Origin: Mesorhizobium ciceri WSM4083
Lineage (GTDB): Bacteria; Pseudomonadota; Alphaproteobacteria; Rhizobiales; Rhizobiaceae
Assembly: GCF_000519305.1 (NCBI RefSeq)
Contig: NZ_JAFG01000009.1
Span: forward strand, 19,115 to 83,114
Length of the DNA: 64,000 nt
Reading direction: 5' to 3'
Positions 23,901-32,717 of the stretch are shown here, piece by piece. The notes beneath the pieces are model-generated. The model worked only from the letters and a program-made list of their open reading frames with translations, ran no database searches and was not told where the DNA came from. Numbering within the stretch: position 1 is the first letter of the stretch; each line of letters opens with the position of its first letter. The position numbers were made by a program, and so were the translations under genes.

Positions 23901-25850
23901 CTAACCCGCCCTGTTCACCCGCATGTACCAGTCCACAAGGCGACGAACTTGCCGCTCGGTGTAGCCGCGCTCGACCATCCGCTGCACGAATTCATGGTGC
24001 CGCTTTTCCGTGACGCTGTCCTGCTTGGAGCCGAAACTGATCACCGGCAGGAGGTCCTCGACCTGGCCGAACATGCGTTTCTCGATGACTTCCCGCAGCT
24101 TTTCGTAACTTGTCCACGCCGGGTTGCGGCCATGGTTTCTTGCACGGGCGCGCAGCGTGAATTTCACCACTTCATTGCGGAAGTCCTTGGGATTGGCGAT
24201 GCCGGCCGGTTTTTCGACCTGCGAAAGCTCGTTGTCCAAAACCTCGCGGTTGAGGATCTGGCCAGTGTCGGGATCCTTGTAGTCCTGGTCCTCGATCCAG
24301 GCGTCGGCGTAGGCGATGTAGCGGTCGAAAAGATTCTGGCCGTACTCGCTGTAGGATTCCAGATAGGCTTTCTGGATCTCATGACCGATGAATTCGGCAT
24401 ACCGCGCGGCCAGTTCGGACTTGATGAACTCCAGATAGGCGGCTTCCGTCTCCTTCGGAAACTGTTCGCGCTTGATTGCCTCCTCCAGGATGTACATGAG
24501 GTGCACGGGGTCGGCGGCCACCTCATTGGTGTCATAGTTGAAGGTCTGCGACAGGATCTTGAAGGCAAAGCGCGTGCTGACGCCTGCCATGCCCTCATCG
24601 ACGCCGGCGGCGTCCCGATATTCCTGAACCGACTTTGCCTTGGGGTCGACCTCCCTGAGGTTCTCGCCATCATAGGCGCGCATCTTGGTGTAGAGCGGCG
24701 AATTGTCGTGCTCGGCCAAGCGGGTCGAGACGGTAAACCGGCTGAGGATGTCGAGGACCTCGGGAGCGCAGGGACTGGCGGCCAATTCGCTCTCCCGCAG
24801 CAGTTTCTCGTAGATTTGCCGCTCTTCGGTTATCCGCAGGCAATACGGCACCTTGACCACGAGGATGCGATCGAGAAAAGCCTCATTGTTCTTGTTGTTC
24901 TTGAACTGCAGCCATTCCGACTCGTTGGAATGGGCCACGATGATCCCCTGATAGGGAAAGGCGCCGAAATTTTCGGTACCGTTGTAGCTGCCTTCCTGGG
25001 TAGCGGTCAGCAGCGGATGCAGGACCTTGATAGGCGCCTTGAACATCTCGACGAATTCAAGCAGGCCCTGGGTGGTCCGGTTCAGTCCGCCACTATAGGA
25101 ATAGGCGTCCGGATCGGATTGGCTGAAGTTTTCCAATTGTCGGATGTCCACCTTGCCGACCAGGGCCGAAACGTCCTGATTGTTCTCGTCGCCGGGCTCG
25201 GTCTTGGCGATGCCGATCTGGCGCAGCCGCGACGGCATCAGCTTGACGACGCTGAACTTGGAAATGTCGCCGGAAAGTTCGTCGAGGCGCTTGGCCGCCC
25301 ATGGCGAAATGAGCCCATTCAACCGGCGTCGGGCAATGCCGTATTTATCCTCCAGCAGGTCGCCCATGCGATCGGGGTGGAAAAGGCCTAGCGGCGATTC
25401 GAAAACCGGGCTGACCTGGTTGCCGACCTTCAGCGTGTAGATTGGGCGCTGTTCCATCAACTTCTTCAGCCGCTCGGCAAGGGAGGATTTGCCGCCGCCC
25501 ACGGGGCCGAGCAGATAGAGGATTTGCTTGCGCTCCTCGAGCCCCTGGGACGCATAGCGAAAATAGCCGGCAATCCGCTCGATTGTGTCCTCCATGCCAT
25601 AGAAATCGGCAAAGGAGGGGTACACTTTCAGGGTCCGGTTGGAGAAAATGCGGCCGAGCCGTTCATCTTTGCTGGTGTCGACCAAGGTCGGCTCGCCGAT
25701 CGCCTCGACCATCCGTTCAGGCGCCGAGGCATACATCGACTTGTCCTCGCGGCAGGCAAGGAGATATTGCTGGATGCTGATCTCTTCCTGTGCCGCGTTG
25801 GTGTAAATTTCCGAAAACAGATCGAAGACGTCAGACTGGTTCTCTCGCAT
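23901..25850 (-). CDS. prkA: PrkA family serine protein kinase (YeaG)
   Basis: 649 residues. An AAA+ domain carries Walker A GPVGGGKS at 115-122 and, further on, the conserved IIVAHSNESEW block; the C-terminal PrkA domain contains DEGMAGVSTRFAFKILSQTFN. YeaG has Ser/Thr kinase activity and helps adaptation to starvation and stress in enterobacteria. It heads the operon prkA-DUF444-SpoVR and has an EcfG-type promoter 50 bp upstream, fitting a general stress role. In Bacillus, PrkA is a sporulation-linked protein. Confidence 0.96.
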   Translation of the reverse strand: MRENQSDVFDLFSEIYTNAAQEEISIQQYLLACREDKSMYASAPERMVEAIGEPTLVDTSKDERLGRIFSNRTLKVYPSFADFYGMEDTIERIAGYFRYASQGLEERKQILYLLGPVGGGKSSLAERLKKLMEQRPIYTLKVGNQVSPVFESPLGLFHPDRMGDLLEDKYGIARRRLNGLISPWAAKRLDELSGDISKFSVVKLMPSRLRQIGIAKTEPGDENNQDVSALVGKVDIRQLENFSQSDPDAYSYSGGLNRTTQGLLEFVEMFKAPIKVLHPLLTATQEGSYNGTENFGAFPYQGIIVAHSNESEWLQFKNNKNNEAFLDRILVVKVPYCLRITEERQIYEKLLRESELAASPCAPEVLDILSRFTVSTRLAEHDNSPLYTKMRAYDGENLREVDPKAKSVQEYRDAAGVDEGMAGVSTRFAFKILSQTFNYDTNEVAADPVHLMYILEEAIKREQFPKETEAAYLEFIKSELAARYAEFIGHEIQKAYLESYSEYGQNLFDRYIAYADAWIEDQDYKDPDTGQILNREVLDNELSQVEKPAGIANPKDFRNEVVKFTLRARARNHGRNPAWTSYEKLREVIEKRMFGQVEDLLPVISFGSKQDSVTEKRHHEFVQRMVERGYTERQVRRLVDWYMRVNRAG

Positions 25851-25902
25851 GATGCTTTGCCCTCGGAGCCGCTGTGGCGTCCATTCGGCTCATCTTGCAT
25901 TC

Positions 25903-25928
25903 AACTGCCGGGGGGCACCGTTTGTTCC
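25903..25928 (-). promoter_or_regulatory. Candidate EcfG (RpoE2-type) general stress promoter of prkA
   Basis: On the minus strand GGAAC (25924-25928) is followed after 18 bases by GTT (25903-25905), matching the GGAAC-N16/17-(C)GTT consensus of alphaproteobacterial EcfG promoters except for A instead of C before GTT. Transcription would start about 45 nt before the prkA ATG at 25850. Confidence 0.55.
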
Positions 25929-26091
25929 CTTCATGTGAAGAGGTGGCCGCGATCATAAGGATTTGCGGCCACTCCGCGCGATCAGGGCGCTCGTTGCGGA
26001 GCGGTATTCAGCGCGAGTACGGGTGTGTTGCGAATCCCTGACTGGACGGCCGGGGCGGCCGCGTGCAGTCTTGCCTCGCCAGGAGACAGTG

Positions 26092-26898
26092 ATGATCGAT
26101 CGACGAAGCCTGATCATGGCCTCGGTGGCGGCGATGCTGCCATTGGAAGCATCGGCCGCGCGGCGCCCGCGCCAACCCGCGCCAAAAACCTTCGATTACG
26201 GGCCGGCCAAGCTCGACATCTATGCGCCCGATGGTGCAACCGGCCTGCCGGTCGTGGTTTTCGTTCATGGCGGCACCTGGCAGTTTGGCAAACGCAGTCA
26301 GGTCGACGCCAAACCAGCCTTCCTGCTCGCCAACGGTTTCTGCTTCGTCTCCATCGACTACCGCATGCTGCCGCAGGCCGATGTCGCCACCCAGGCCGGT
26401 GACGTCGAAAAGGCCTTCGCCTACATCAGGGCCAACATCGCCCCGCATGGCGGCGACCCCAACCGCATTGTCGGCATGGGCCATTCGGCCGGCTGCCATC
26501 TGGTTGCCCTGACCGGCATGCGCGGCGGATTGCCGGGCATAGCCGCGCTCATCCTCGACGACACCAGGGCCTATGATCTTGCGGCACTTGCCAAGAATGG
26601 CGGTATGGTCCGCGCCTATGCCCGCGTCTTTTCCGATCCCGCGCAATGGGCGGCACTGTCGCCGGCCAGCTATGTCGATGGCCGCAAGCATCCACCGACG
26701 TTCATCGCCTATTCGCGCGCCCCTGGCCGCGGCGAGGACTCAAAGGCCTTTGCCGAGCGCCTGCGCGCGACGGGCACCCAGGTCACGCTGTTCGACGGCA
26801 GCGCCTACACGCATATGTCGATCAATCGCGATTTCGGCGAGGACGGTGACGCGCTGACCGCTGCCGCGCTGGCATTCCTGAAATCGGTGGTCGGCTGA
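26092..26898 (+). CDS. Secreted alpha/beta hydrolase (esterase)
   Basis: 268 residues. The N-terminus MIDRRSLIMASVAAMLPLEASA is a signal peptide with a twin-arginine-like DRRSLIM, so export by Tat or Sec is likely. The oxyanion HGGTW (59-63), nucleophile GHSAG (Ser132) and a C-terminal His241 (YTHMS) make the catalytic triad of a carboxylesterase related to the BD-FAE/hormone-sensitive-lipase group. AGGAGACAG precedes the ATG at 26092. The substrate is unknown; no operon partner is evident. Confidence 0.85.
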   Translation: MIDRRSLIMASVAAMLPLEASAARRPRQPAPKTFDYGPAKLDIYAPDGATGLPVVVFVHGGTWQFGKRSQVDAKPAFLLANGFCFVSIDYRMLPQADVATQAGDVEKAFAYIRANIAPHGGDPNRIVGMGHSAGCHLVALTGMRGGLPGIAALILDDTRAYDLAALAKNGGMVRAYARVFSDPAQWAALSPASYVDGRKHPPTFIAYSRAPGRGEDSKAFAERLRATGTQVTLFDGSAYTHMSINRDFGEDGDALTAAALAFLKSVVG

Positions 26899-26998
26899 TC
26901 CTTACCGCACTGGATCAGATCAAAAGTGGCGGCGGGACATTGCTGTGCGGGCGCGCCCAGGTGCAAGTGCTCTTCGATCGTGAGCGGGAGGGAATTGC

Positions 26999-28552
26999 AT
27001 GAACGGCGCCGATGTCCTGTGTGACGTGCTTCTGGCCAACGATGTGACGGTCTGCTTCGCCAATCCCGGCACCTCCGAAATGCACTTCGTTGCAGCACTT
27101 GACCGCAAGCCGAAAATGCGTTGCGTGCTCGGGCTGTTCGAAGGCGTGGTGACGGGTGCCGCCGACGGCTATGCGCGGATGACCGATCGGCCGGCCGCGA
27201 CGCTGCTGCATACCGGTCCCGGCCTGGCCAATGGGCTCGCCAACATGCACAATGCCCGGCGTGCCTTCAGCCCGATGATCAACATCGTCGGCGATCACGC
27301 CTCTTACCATTTGCCGCTCGATGCCCCACTCACCAGCGATATCGAGAGCCTTGCGGCGCCGATGTCCAACTGGGTCGGCCGCGTCAAGGGGCCGGCCGAT
27401 GTCGTGCGGGCAGCTGAAGCAGCCTTTCGCGCCTCGCTGACACCACCCGGCGTGGCAACGATGATCCTGCCGGCGGATGCGGCCTGGGGCGAAGTCGACG
27501 CGGTTTCGGTCGGCAAGGTGACGTTGGCGCCGACGCCGGCCGTCGATATGGACGCCGTGCGCAAGGTCGCCGCGGCGATCCGTGCCGCTCCGAGCCGGGC
27601 CGGCATGATCGTTCGCGGGAAGGCCGCTCGCGCCGATGCGCTTGCCATCGCCGGGCAGATATCGACGGGCAGCGACGTCCGGCTCTTCGGCGAGGTTTTG
27701 ATCGCACGGATGCAACGTGGGCGCGGGCGTGTCGCGCCGACCCGCATCCCCTATCCGGTCGATGCGGCGACGGCCGTGCTCAGGGATATCGACGTTCTGA
27801 TCCTGGTCGGCGCGAAGGAGCCGGTTGCCTTCTTCGCCTATCCGGGAAAACCGGGACGGCTTGTTCGGGAAGGCTGCGAGGTGCTGACACTGGCCGCCCA
27901 TGGCGACGATCTGCATGCGGCGCTGGAGGCGCTTCGCGACGAACTTGGCATCAAGCCGTCGCAACAACGGGTGCTGGCGGCCGCTTTTCCCGACGAGGCA
28001 ACGCCGAATGGCAAGCTGACGGAAGATGCCATCGCGCTCTCGGTGGCGCGCAAACTGCCGGCCGATGCGATCATTTGCGATGAAGCAATCACCTCCGCCA
28101 GGCGTTTCTTCGCGCTGTCGGCCTTTGCCGCGCCGCACGACTACATGATGGGCACGGGCGGATCGATCGGTGGCGGCATCCCGATGGCGACCGGGGCTGC
28201 AATCGCCTGTCCGGACCGCAAGGTGATCAATCTCGAAGCCGACGGCAGCGGCATGTACACGGTGCAGGGATTGTGGACGCAGGCCAGGGAAAAGCTCGAC
28301 GTGGTTACGATCGTGTTTTCCAACCGAACCTATGCGATCCTGCACGGCGAGATGAAGAATGTCGGCGTCGGCGCCATCGGCGAGAACGCCAGGCGCATGC
28401 TCGACCTCGACCATCCCTCGCTCGACTGGGTGTCGCTGGCCAAAGGCATGGGCGTCGAGGCGGCTCGCGCCGATACGTGCGAACGCTTCGAGGCGCTGCT
28501 GGACAGCGCGCTGTCACGGCGCGGGCCGTTCCTCATCGAAGCGGTGCTCTGA
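26999..28552 (+). CDS. Acetolactate-synthase-like thiamine diphosphate enzyme
   Basis: 517 residues with the three ThDP domains. The N-terminal catalytic Glu lies in GLFEGVVTGAADGYARM and the central domain is NAD/FAD-like. The C-terminal cofactor motif is GGSIGGG followed by EADGSGMYTVQ to SNRTYAIL, an (A/G)DG...N pattern. Databases call this ~515-residue rhizobial/pseudomonad group acetolactate synthase large subunit, but there is no small regulatory subunit beside it and catabolic 2-keto acid decarboxylation is equally possible. ATG at 26999 follows GGGAGGGAATTGC. Confidence 0.88.
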   Translation: MNGADVLCDVLLANDVTVCFANPGTSEMHFVAALDRKPKMRCVLGLFEGVVTGAADGYARMTDRPAATLLHTGPGLANGLANMHNARRAFSPMINIVGDHASYHLPLDAPLTSDIESLAAPMSNWVGRVKGPADVVRAAEAAFRASLTPPGVATMILPADAAWGEVDAVSVGKVTLAPTPAVDMDAVRKVAAAIRAAPSRAGMIVRGKAARADALAIAGQISTGSDVRLFGEVLIARMQRGRGRVAPTRIPYPVDAATAVLRDIDVLILVGAKEPVAFFAYPGKPGRLVREGCEVLTLAAHGDDLHAALEALRDELGIKPSQQRVLAAAFPDEATPNGKLTEDAIALSVARKLPADAIICDEAITSARRFFALSAFAAPHDYMMGTGGSIGGGIPMATGAAIACPDRKVINLEADGSGMYTVQGLWTQAREKLDVVTIVFSNRTYAILHGEMKNVGVGAIGENARRMLDLDHPSLDWVSLAKGMGVEAARADTCERFEALLDSALSRRGPFLIEAVL

Positions 28553-28582
28553 GCGCGGCGACAAACGGCAGGCGGAACCGAG

Positions 28583-28885
28583 CTACCAGCGCGTCTTTTC
28601 GCCGGGAGCCGCCGGTTCGATCGCCAGCGCATGCACGCCGGCCTGCAATTCGTCGGCAAGCAGTTCATTGACGGCGCGGTGACGGTCGATACGGCTCATG
28701 CCGGCAAAGGCGGAAGCGACGACGCGCACGCGAAAATGCGTCTCGCCGGTGCCGTCGTAAGTGCCGTGATGGTCGGAGCCGTGATGGTGGTGGCCGGCAT
28801 GGAGATGGCTCTCGTTGATGATAACCAGCCTGTCAGGCGAAAATGCCTTGTTGAGCTTGTCTTCCATAGTCGCCTGTATGGACAT
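28583..28885 (-). CDS. bolA: BolA family transcription regulator / Fe-S partner
   Basis: 100 residues with a BolA fold: MEDKLNKAFSPDRLVIINES, HFRVRVVASAFAGMSRIDRHRAVNELLADEL. The invariant His of BolA is in the SRIDRHR block. A histidine-rich insertion GHHHHGSDHHG lies at about residues 31-41, which is unusual and could bind metal. BolA proteins work with monothiol glutaredoxins in iron-sulfur handling and affect cell shape. It is divergent from the DnaJ-like gene. Confidence 0.92.
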   Translation of the reverse strand: MSIQATMEDKLNKAFSPDRLVIINESHLHAGHHHHGSDHHGTYDGTGETHFRVRVVASAFAGMSRIDRHRAVNELLADELQAGVHALAIEPAAPGEKTRW

Positions 28886-29064
28886 CGCCGTTTTCCTTCA
28901 CCACATATGGCTGGCGCCTCAGCCTTGAAACCAAAATCGGTCTTCGCAAAAGCGCTGCCGTGCAACAAAATCCGCCATTCGCCTGCTTTATGCCGCGATT
29001 CAGCGGTTAGGGCGATGATCGCGAAAATGTCAATTCTTGTTTCGCATCTGCGAACGCCCCATAA

Positions 29065-29694
29065 ATGGGTAAGATGAAGCCGTACCCCAAATATTTCGAG
29101 AAGATTCGCGTCCGCCCCGACAAGGACGCGGAGCTGAAGTCGCACTCGCCGATCTGCCAGTGGGACGGCTGCAAGGAGGCGGGCACCCATCGTGCACCGG
29201 TCGGGCGCATGAAGGAGGGCGAGTATTTCCGCTTCTGCTTCGACCATGTGCGCGAGTACAACAAGGGCTTCAACTATTTCTCCGGCGTGCCGGACACCGA
29301 GGTCGCGCGCTTCCAGAAAGAAGCCATGACCGGGCACCGGCCGACCTGGAAGATGGGCGCCACCGGCCCCTCGACGCGGTCGTCGCCCGATATGGCGCAG
29401 ATGCGCTCCGGCCGCGCCGGCTACTACAACCGCATGCGCGACCCGTTCGACCTGTTCAAGGGACCGAAGGATCCGCGCGAGGCGCGCGAGCGCAAGGCCA
29501 AGCCGCTTGAGGCCAAGGCGCTGGAAACGCTTGGCCTTGATACAAAGGCGACTGGCAAGGAGATCAAGGCGCGCTATAAGGAACTGGTGAAACAACACCA
29601 TCCGGATGCGAATGGTGGCGACAGAGGTTCGGAAGACCGGTTCCGCGATGTGCTGCAGGCCTATCGCGTGCTCAAACAGGCGGGCCTGTGCTGA
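29065..29694 (+). CDS. J-domain (DnaJ-like) molecular chaperone protein
   Basis: 209 residues. The N-terminal half contains CQWDGCKEAGTHRAP and FRFCFDHVREYNKGFNYF, a conserved CxxxxC...C pattern seen in this rhizobial family. The C-terminal J domain ETLGLDTKATGKEIKARYKELVKQHHPDANGG has the essential HPD near residue 178. It probably stimulates a DnaK-type ATPase. Start at 29065 or at the ATG at 29074; neither has a strong site. It lies just upstream of cobS-cobT with a hairpin between. Confidence 0.87.
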   Translation: MGKMKPYPKYFEKIRVRPDKDAELKSHSPICQWDGCKEAGTHRAPVGRMKEGEYFRFCFDHVREYNKGFNYFSGVPDTEVARFQKEAMTGHRPTWKMGATGPSTRSSPDMAQMRSGRAGYYNRMRDPFDLFKGPKDPREARERKAKPLEAKALETLGLDTKATGKEIKARYKELVKQHHPDANGGDRGSEDRFRDVLQAYRVLKQAGLC

Positions 29695-29715
29695 GCGACC
29701 ATACGGTTCGTGTCG

Positions 29716-29742
29716 TTTTCCAACTTTCATAAGGTTGGAAAA
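29716..29742. terminator. Palindromic bidirectional terminator-like hairpin before cobS
   Basis: TTTTCCAAC (29716-29724) and GTTGGAAAA (29734-29742) are perfect inverted repeats, 22 bp after the DnaJ-like stop and 76 bp before cobS. The T and A flanks could allow termination in either direction. Confidence 0.45.
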
Positions 29743-29817
29743 GGCTCTAAGACCGCCCCCGGACAAAATCGATTGCCGGCGAAATCAGACGTTTCGCCCG
29801 TGGAGACGTTGAGAGAT

Positions 29818-30804
29818 ATGAACAAGGTCGATCGCGACATCGCCAACCTGCCCGACACGACGGTGTCGGTGAAGGAGAAATTCGGCTTCGAATCCAAGAT
29901 GGTGGTGCCGGCCTATTCGGTGACATCGGAGCATGTGCCCGACATCGACCCGGACTATCTGTTCGACAAGAACACGACGATGGCGATCCTCGCGGGCTTT
30001 GCCTACAACCGCCGCGTCATGGTGTCGGGCTATCACGGCACCGGCAAGTCGACCCATATCGAACAGGTCGCCGCCCGCCTCAACTGGCCTTGTGTGCGCG
30101 TCAACCTCGACAGCCATGTCAGCCGTATCGATCTCGTCGGCAAGGACGCGATCGTGGTCAAGGACGGCCTGCAGATCACCGAATTCCGCGACGGCATCCT
30201 GCCTTGGGCCTATCAGCACAATGTCGCGCTGTGCTTCGACGAGTACGATGCCGGCCGTCCGGATGTGATGTTCGTCATCCAGCGCGTGCTGGAATCGTCG
30301 GGCCGGCTGACGCTGCTCGACCAGAGCCGGGTCATCCGCCCGCATCCGGCCTTCCGGCTGTTTTCGACCGCCAACACGGTCGGCCTCGGCGACACCACTG
30401 GCCTCTATCATGGCACCCAGCAGATCAACCAGGCGCAGATGGACCGTTGGTCGATCGTCACAACGCTGAACTATCTGCCGCACGACAATGAAGTCGCCAT
30501 CGTGCTGGCCAAGGCCAAGCACTATCGCGACGTCAAGGGCAAGGACATCGTCAACAAGATGGTGCGCGTCGCCGACATGACGCGCTCGGCCTTCATCAAC
30601 GGCGATCTGTCGACCGTGATGAGCCCGCGCACCGTCATCACCTGGGCCGAGAATGCCGAGATATTCGGCAATATCGGCATGGCGTTCCGGCTGACCTTCC
30701 TCAACAAGTGCGACGAACTGGAACGCTCGGTGGTTGCCGAGTTCTATCAGCGCGCCTTCGGCGAGGATCTGCCCGAGAGCGCCGCCAACGTGGTGCTGGG
30801 ATAA
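29818..30804 (+). CDS. cobS: Cobaltochelatase subunit CobS
   Basis: 328 residues, close to the known rhizobial CobS. MNKVDRDIANLPDTTVSVKE is the N-terminus and sets the start at 29818. AAA+ motifs are GYHGTGKST at 71-79 and a Walker B LCFDEYDAG. With CobT and CobN it inserts cobalt into hydrogenobyrinic acid a,c-diamide in the aerobic B12 pathway. No CobN or other cob genes are in the window; the separate cobST pair is typical of rhizobia. Confidence 0.97.
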   Translation: MNKVDRDIANLPDTTVSVKEKFGFESKMVVPAYSVTSEHVPDIDPDYLFDKNTTMAILAGFAYNRRVMVSGYHGTGKSTHIEQVAARLNWPCVRVNLDSHVSRIDLVGKDAIVVKDGLQITEFRDGILPWAYQHNVALCFDEYDAGRPDVMFVIQRVLESSGRLTLLDQSRVIRPHPAFRLFSTANTVGLGDTTGLYHGTQQINQAQMDRWSIVTTLNYLPHDNEVAIVLAKAKHYRDVKGKDIVNKMVRVADMTRSAFINGDLSTVMSPRTVITWAENAEIFGNIGMAFRLTFLNKCDELERSVVAEFYQRAFGEDLPESAANVVLG

Positions 30805-30815
30805 GCACAGTCTCG

Positions 30816-32717
30816 ATGGCGGGTCCGGGCGACAACACGCGCAACAAGTCGAAGACGGGGTCTGAAGCCGACAGCTTCAAGCGCGCCGTCACCGTCTGCA
30901 TGCGCGCCATTGCCGGCGACAAGGAACTGGAAGTCGGTTTCGCCAAGGACCGGCCCGCACTTGCCGGCAGCCGTGCGCGTTTGCCCGAACTGCCGAAGAA
31001 GGCATCGAAGACCGATATTGCGATCACCCGCGGCCTCGGCGATTCCATGGCGCTGAAGCGCGCCTGCCACGATGTGCGCATCCACACCAAGCTGGCGCCG
31101 GAAGGCAAGGCCGCCCGCGCCATCTATGACGCGGTCGAGCAGGCCCGCGTCGAGGCGATCGGCTCACGCGCCATGCAAGGCGTCGCCGACAATATAGGTT
31201 CGATGCTGGAGGACAAATACGCCAAGGCCAACCTCGTCGACATCAAGGACAAGGCCGACGCGCCGATCGAGGAAGCTCTTGCCCTGATGGTGCGCGAGAA
31301 GCTGACCGGCCGCCCGGTCCCGAAAAGCGGCGAGCGGCTGGTCGAACTCTGGCGCCCCTGGGTCGAGGAAAAGGCCAAGGCCGATCTCGACGGATTGTCG
31401 GCCAAGCTCGGCGACCAGCAGGCGTTTGCCCGGGTCGTGCGCGAGATGCTCGCCTCCATGGAGATGGCCGAGGAACTTGGCGACGACCAGGAGACGGAAG
31501 ATTCCGAGGACAATGACGACAACCAGCCGCAAGGCGAGGAGCAGAGCGAGGAGGGCGGCGAAGAGGATTCCGGCTCCGAGCAGTCGCAGTCCGAGGATGC
31601 CGAAGCTTCGGCCGATGACGAGCAGTCGGCCGAGACCGAAGCCTCCGACGCCACCGCCGACGACCTGTCCGACGATGACGACGCCGATGCCGAAACACCC
31701 GGCGAAGCGCGCCGCAACGACAATCCCTTCACCAATCTGCCGAAGGAAATCGACTACAAGGTCTTCACCACCGCTTTCGACGAGACGGTCGGCGCCGAGG
31801 AGCTTTGCGAAGAAGAAGAGCTCGACCGGCTGCGCGCCTTCCTCGACAAGCAGCTTGCCAATCTGTCCGGCGTCGTCGGGCGGTTGGCCAACCGCCTGCA
31901 GCGTCGCCTGATGGCACAACAGAACCGCTCCTGGGATTTCGACCTGGAAGAGGGCTACCTTGACCCGGCAAGGCTGGTGCGCGTCGTCATCGACCCGATG
32001 CAGCCGCTGTCGTTCAAGCAGGAGCGCGACACCAAGTTCCGCGACACGGTGGTGACGCTGGTGCTCGACAATTCCGGCTCGATGCGCGGCCGGCCGATCA
32101 CGGTCGCGGCAACCTGCGCCGACATATTGGCGCGCACGCTGGAACGCTGCGGCGTCTCGGTCGAGATCCTCGGTTTCACCACGCGGGCCTGGAAGGGCGG
32201 GCAGGCGCGCGAGAAGTGGTTGAAGGACGGCAAGCCGCCAAACCCAGGCCGGCTCAACGATCTGCGCCACATCATCTACAAGTCCGCCGACCATCCGTGG
32301 CGGCGGGCACGGCGCAATCTCGGCCTGATGATGCGCGAAGGCCTGCTCAAGGAAAACATCGACGGCGAGGCGCTGCTGTGGGCGCACAACCGGCTGATCG
32401 CCCGGCCCGAGCAGCGCAAGATCCTGATGATGATCTCGGACGGCGCGCCGGTCGACGATTCGACGCTGTCGGTCAATCCGGGCAACTATCTCGAGCGCCA
32501 TCTGCGCGCCGTCATCGAGCTGATCGAGACGCGGTCGCCGGTGGAACTGCTGGCCATCGGCATCGGCCATGATGTCACGCGCTACTACCGCCGTGCCGTC
32601 ACCATCGTCGATGCCGAGGAACTGGCCGGCGCCATGACCGAGCAGCTGGCTTCGCTGTTCGCCGAGGAAAGCGCGAAGGATACGCGACGCGGCGGTGGTA
32701 TGCGGCGCGCCGGATGA
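30816..32717 (+). CDS. cobT: Cobaltochelatase subunit CobT
   Basis: 633 residues. After an all-alpha N-terminal part, a strongly acidic low-complexity region follows at about 220-310, and a vWA domain with DNSGS near residue 418. CobT partners CobS as the vWA subunit of the cobalt chelatase. I place the start at the ATG at 30816 (MAGPGDNTRNKSK), 11 bp after the cobS stop; a longer reading overlaps cobS and has no family sequence. Its stop overlaps the next ATG. Confidence 0.96.
   Translation: MAGPGDNTRNKSKTGSEADSFKRAVTVCMRAIAGDKELEVGFAKDRPALAGSRARLPELPKKASKTDIAITRGLGDSMALKRACHDVRIHTKLAPEGKAARAIYDAVEQARVEAIGSRAMQGVADNIGSMLEDKYAKANLVDIKDKADAPIEEALALMVREKLTGRPVPKSGERLVELWRPWVEEKAKADLDGLSAKLGDQQAFARVVREMLASMEMAEELGDDQETEDSEDNDDNQPQGEEQSEEGGEEDSGSEQSQSEDAEASADDEQSAETEASDATADDLSDDDDADAETPGEARRNDNPFTNLPKEIDYKVFTTAFDETVGAEELCEEEELDRLRAFLDKQLANLSGVVGRLANRLQRRLMAQQNRSWDFDLEEGYLDPARLVRVVIDPMQPLSFKQERDTKFRDTVVTLVLDNSGSMRGRPITVAATCADILARTLERCGVSVEILGFTTRAWKGGQAREKWLKDGKPPNPGRLNDLRHIIYKSADHPWRRARRNLGLMMREGLLKENIDGEALLWAHNRLIARPEQRKILMMISDGAPVDDSTLSVNPGNYLERHLRAVIELIETRSPVELLAIGIGHDVTRYYRRAVTIVDAEELAGAMTEQLASLFAEESAKDTRRGGGMRRAG

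Noticed and set aside
23949..25391. Long plus-strand frame of about 480 codons
   Set aside because: It is antisense to prkA, which has full family sequence; no domain or ribosome-binding site is seen in the plus-strand reading.
26999..28552. ThDP enzyme as certain acetolactate synthase IlvB
   Set aside because: It is shorter than IlvB, has no adjacent ilvH and a variant cofactor motif, so only a family-level call is justified.
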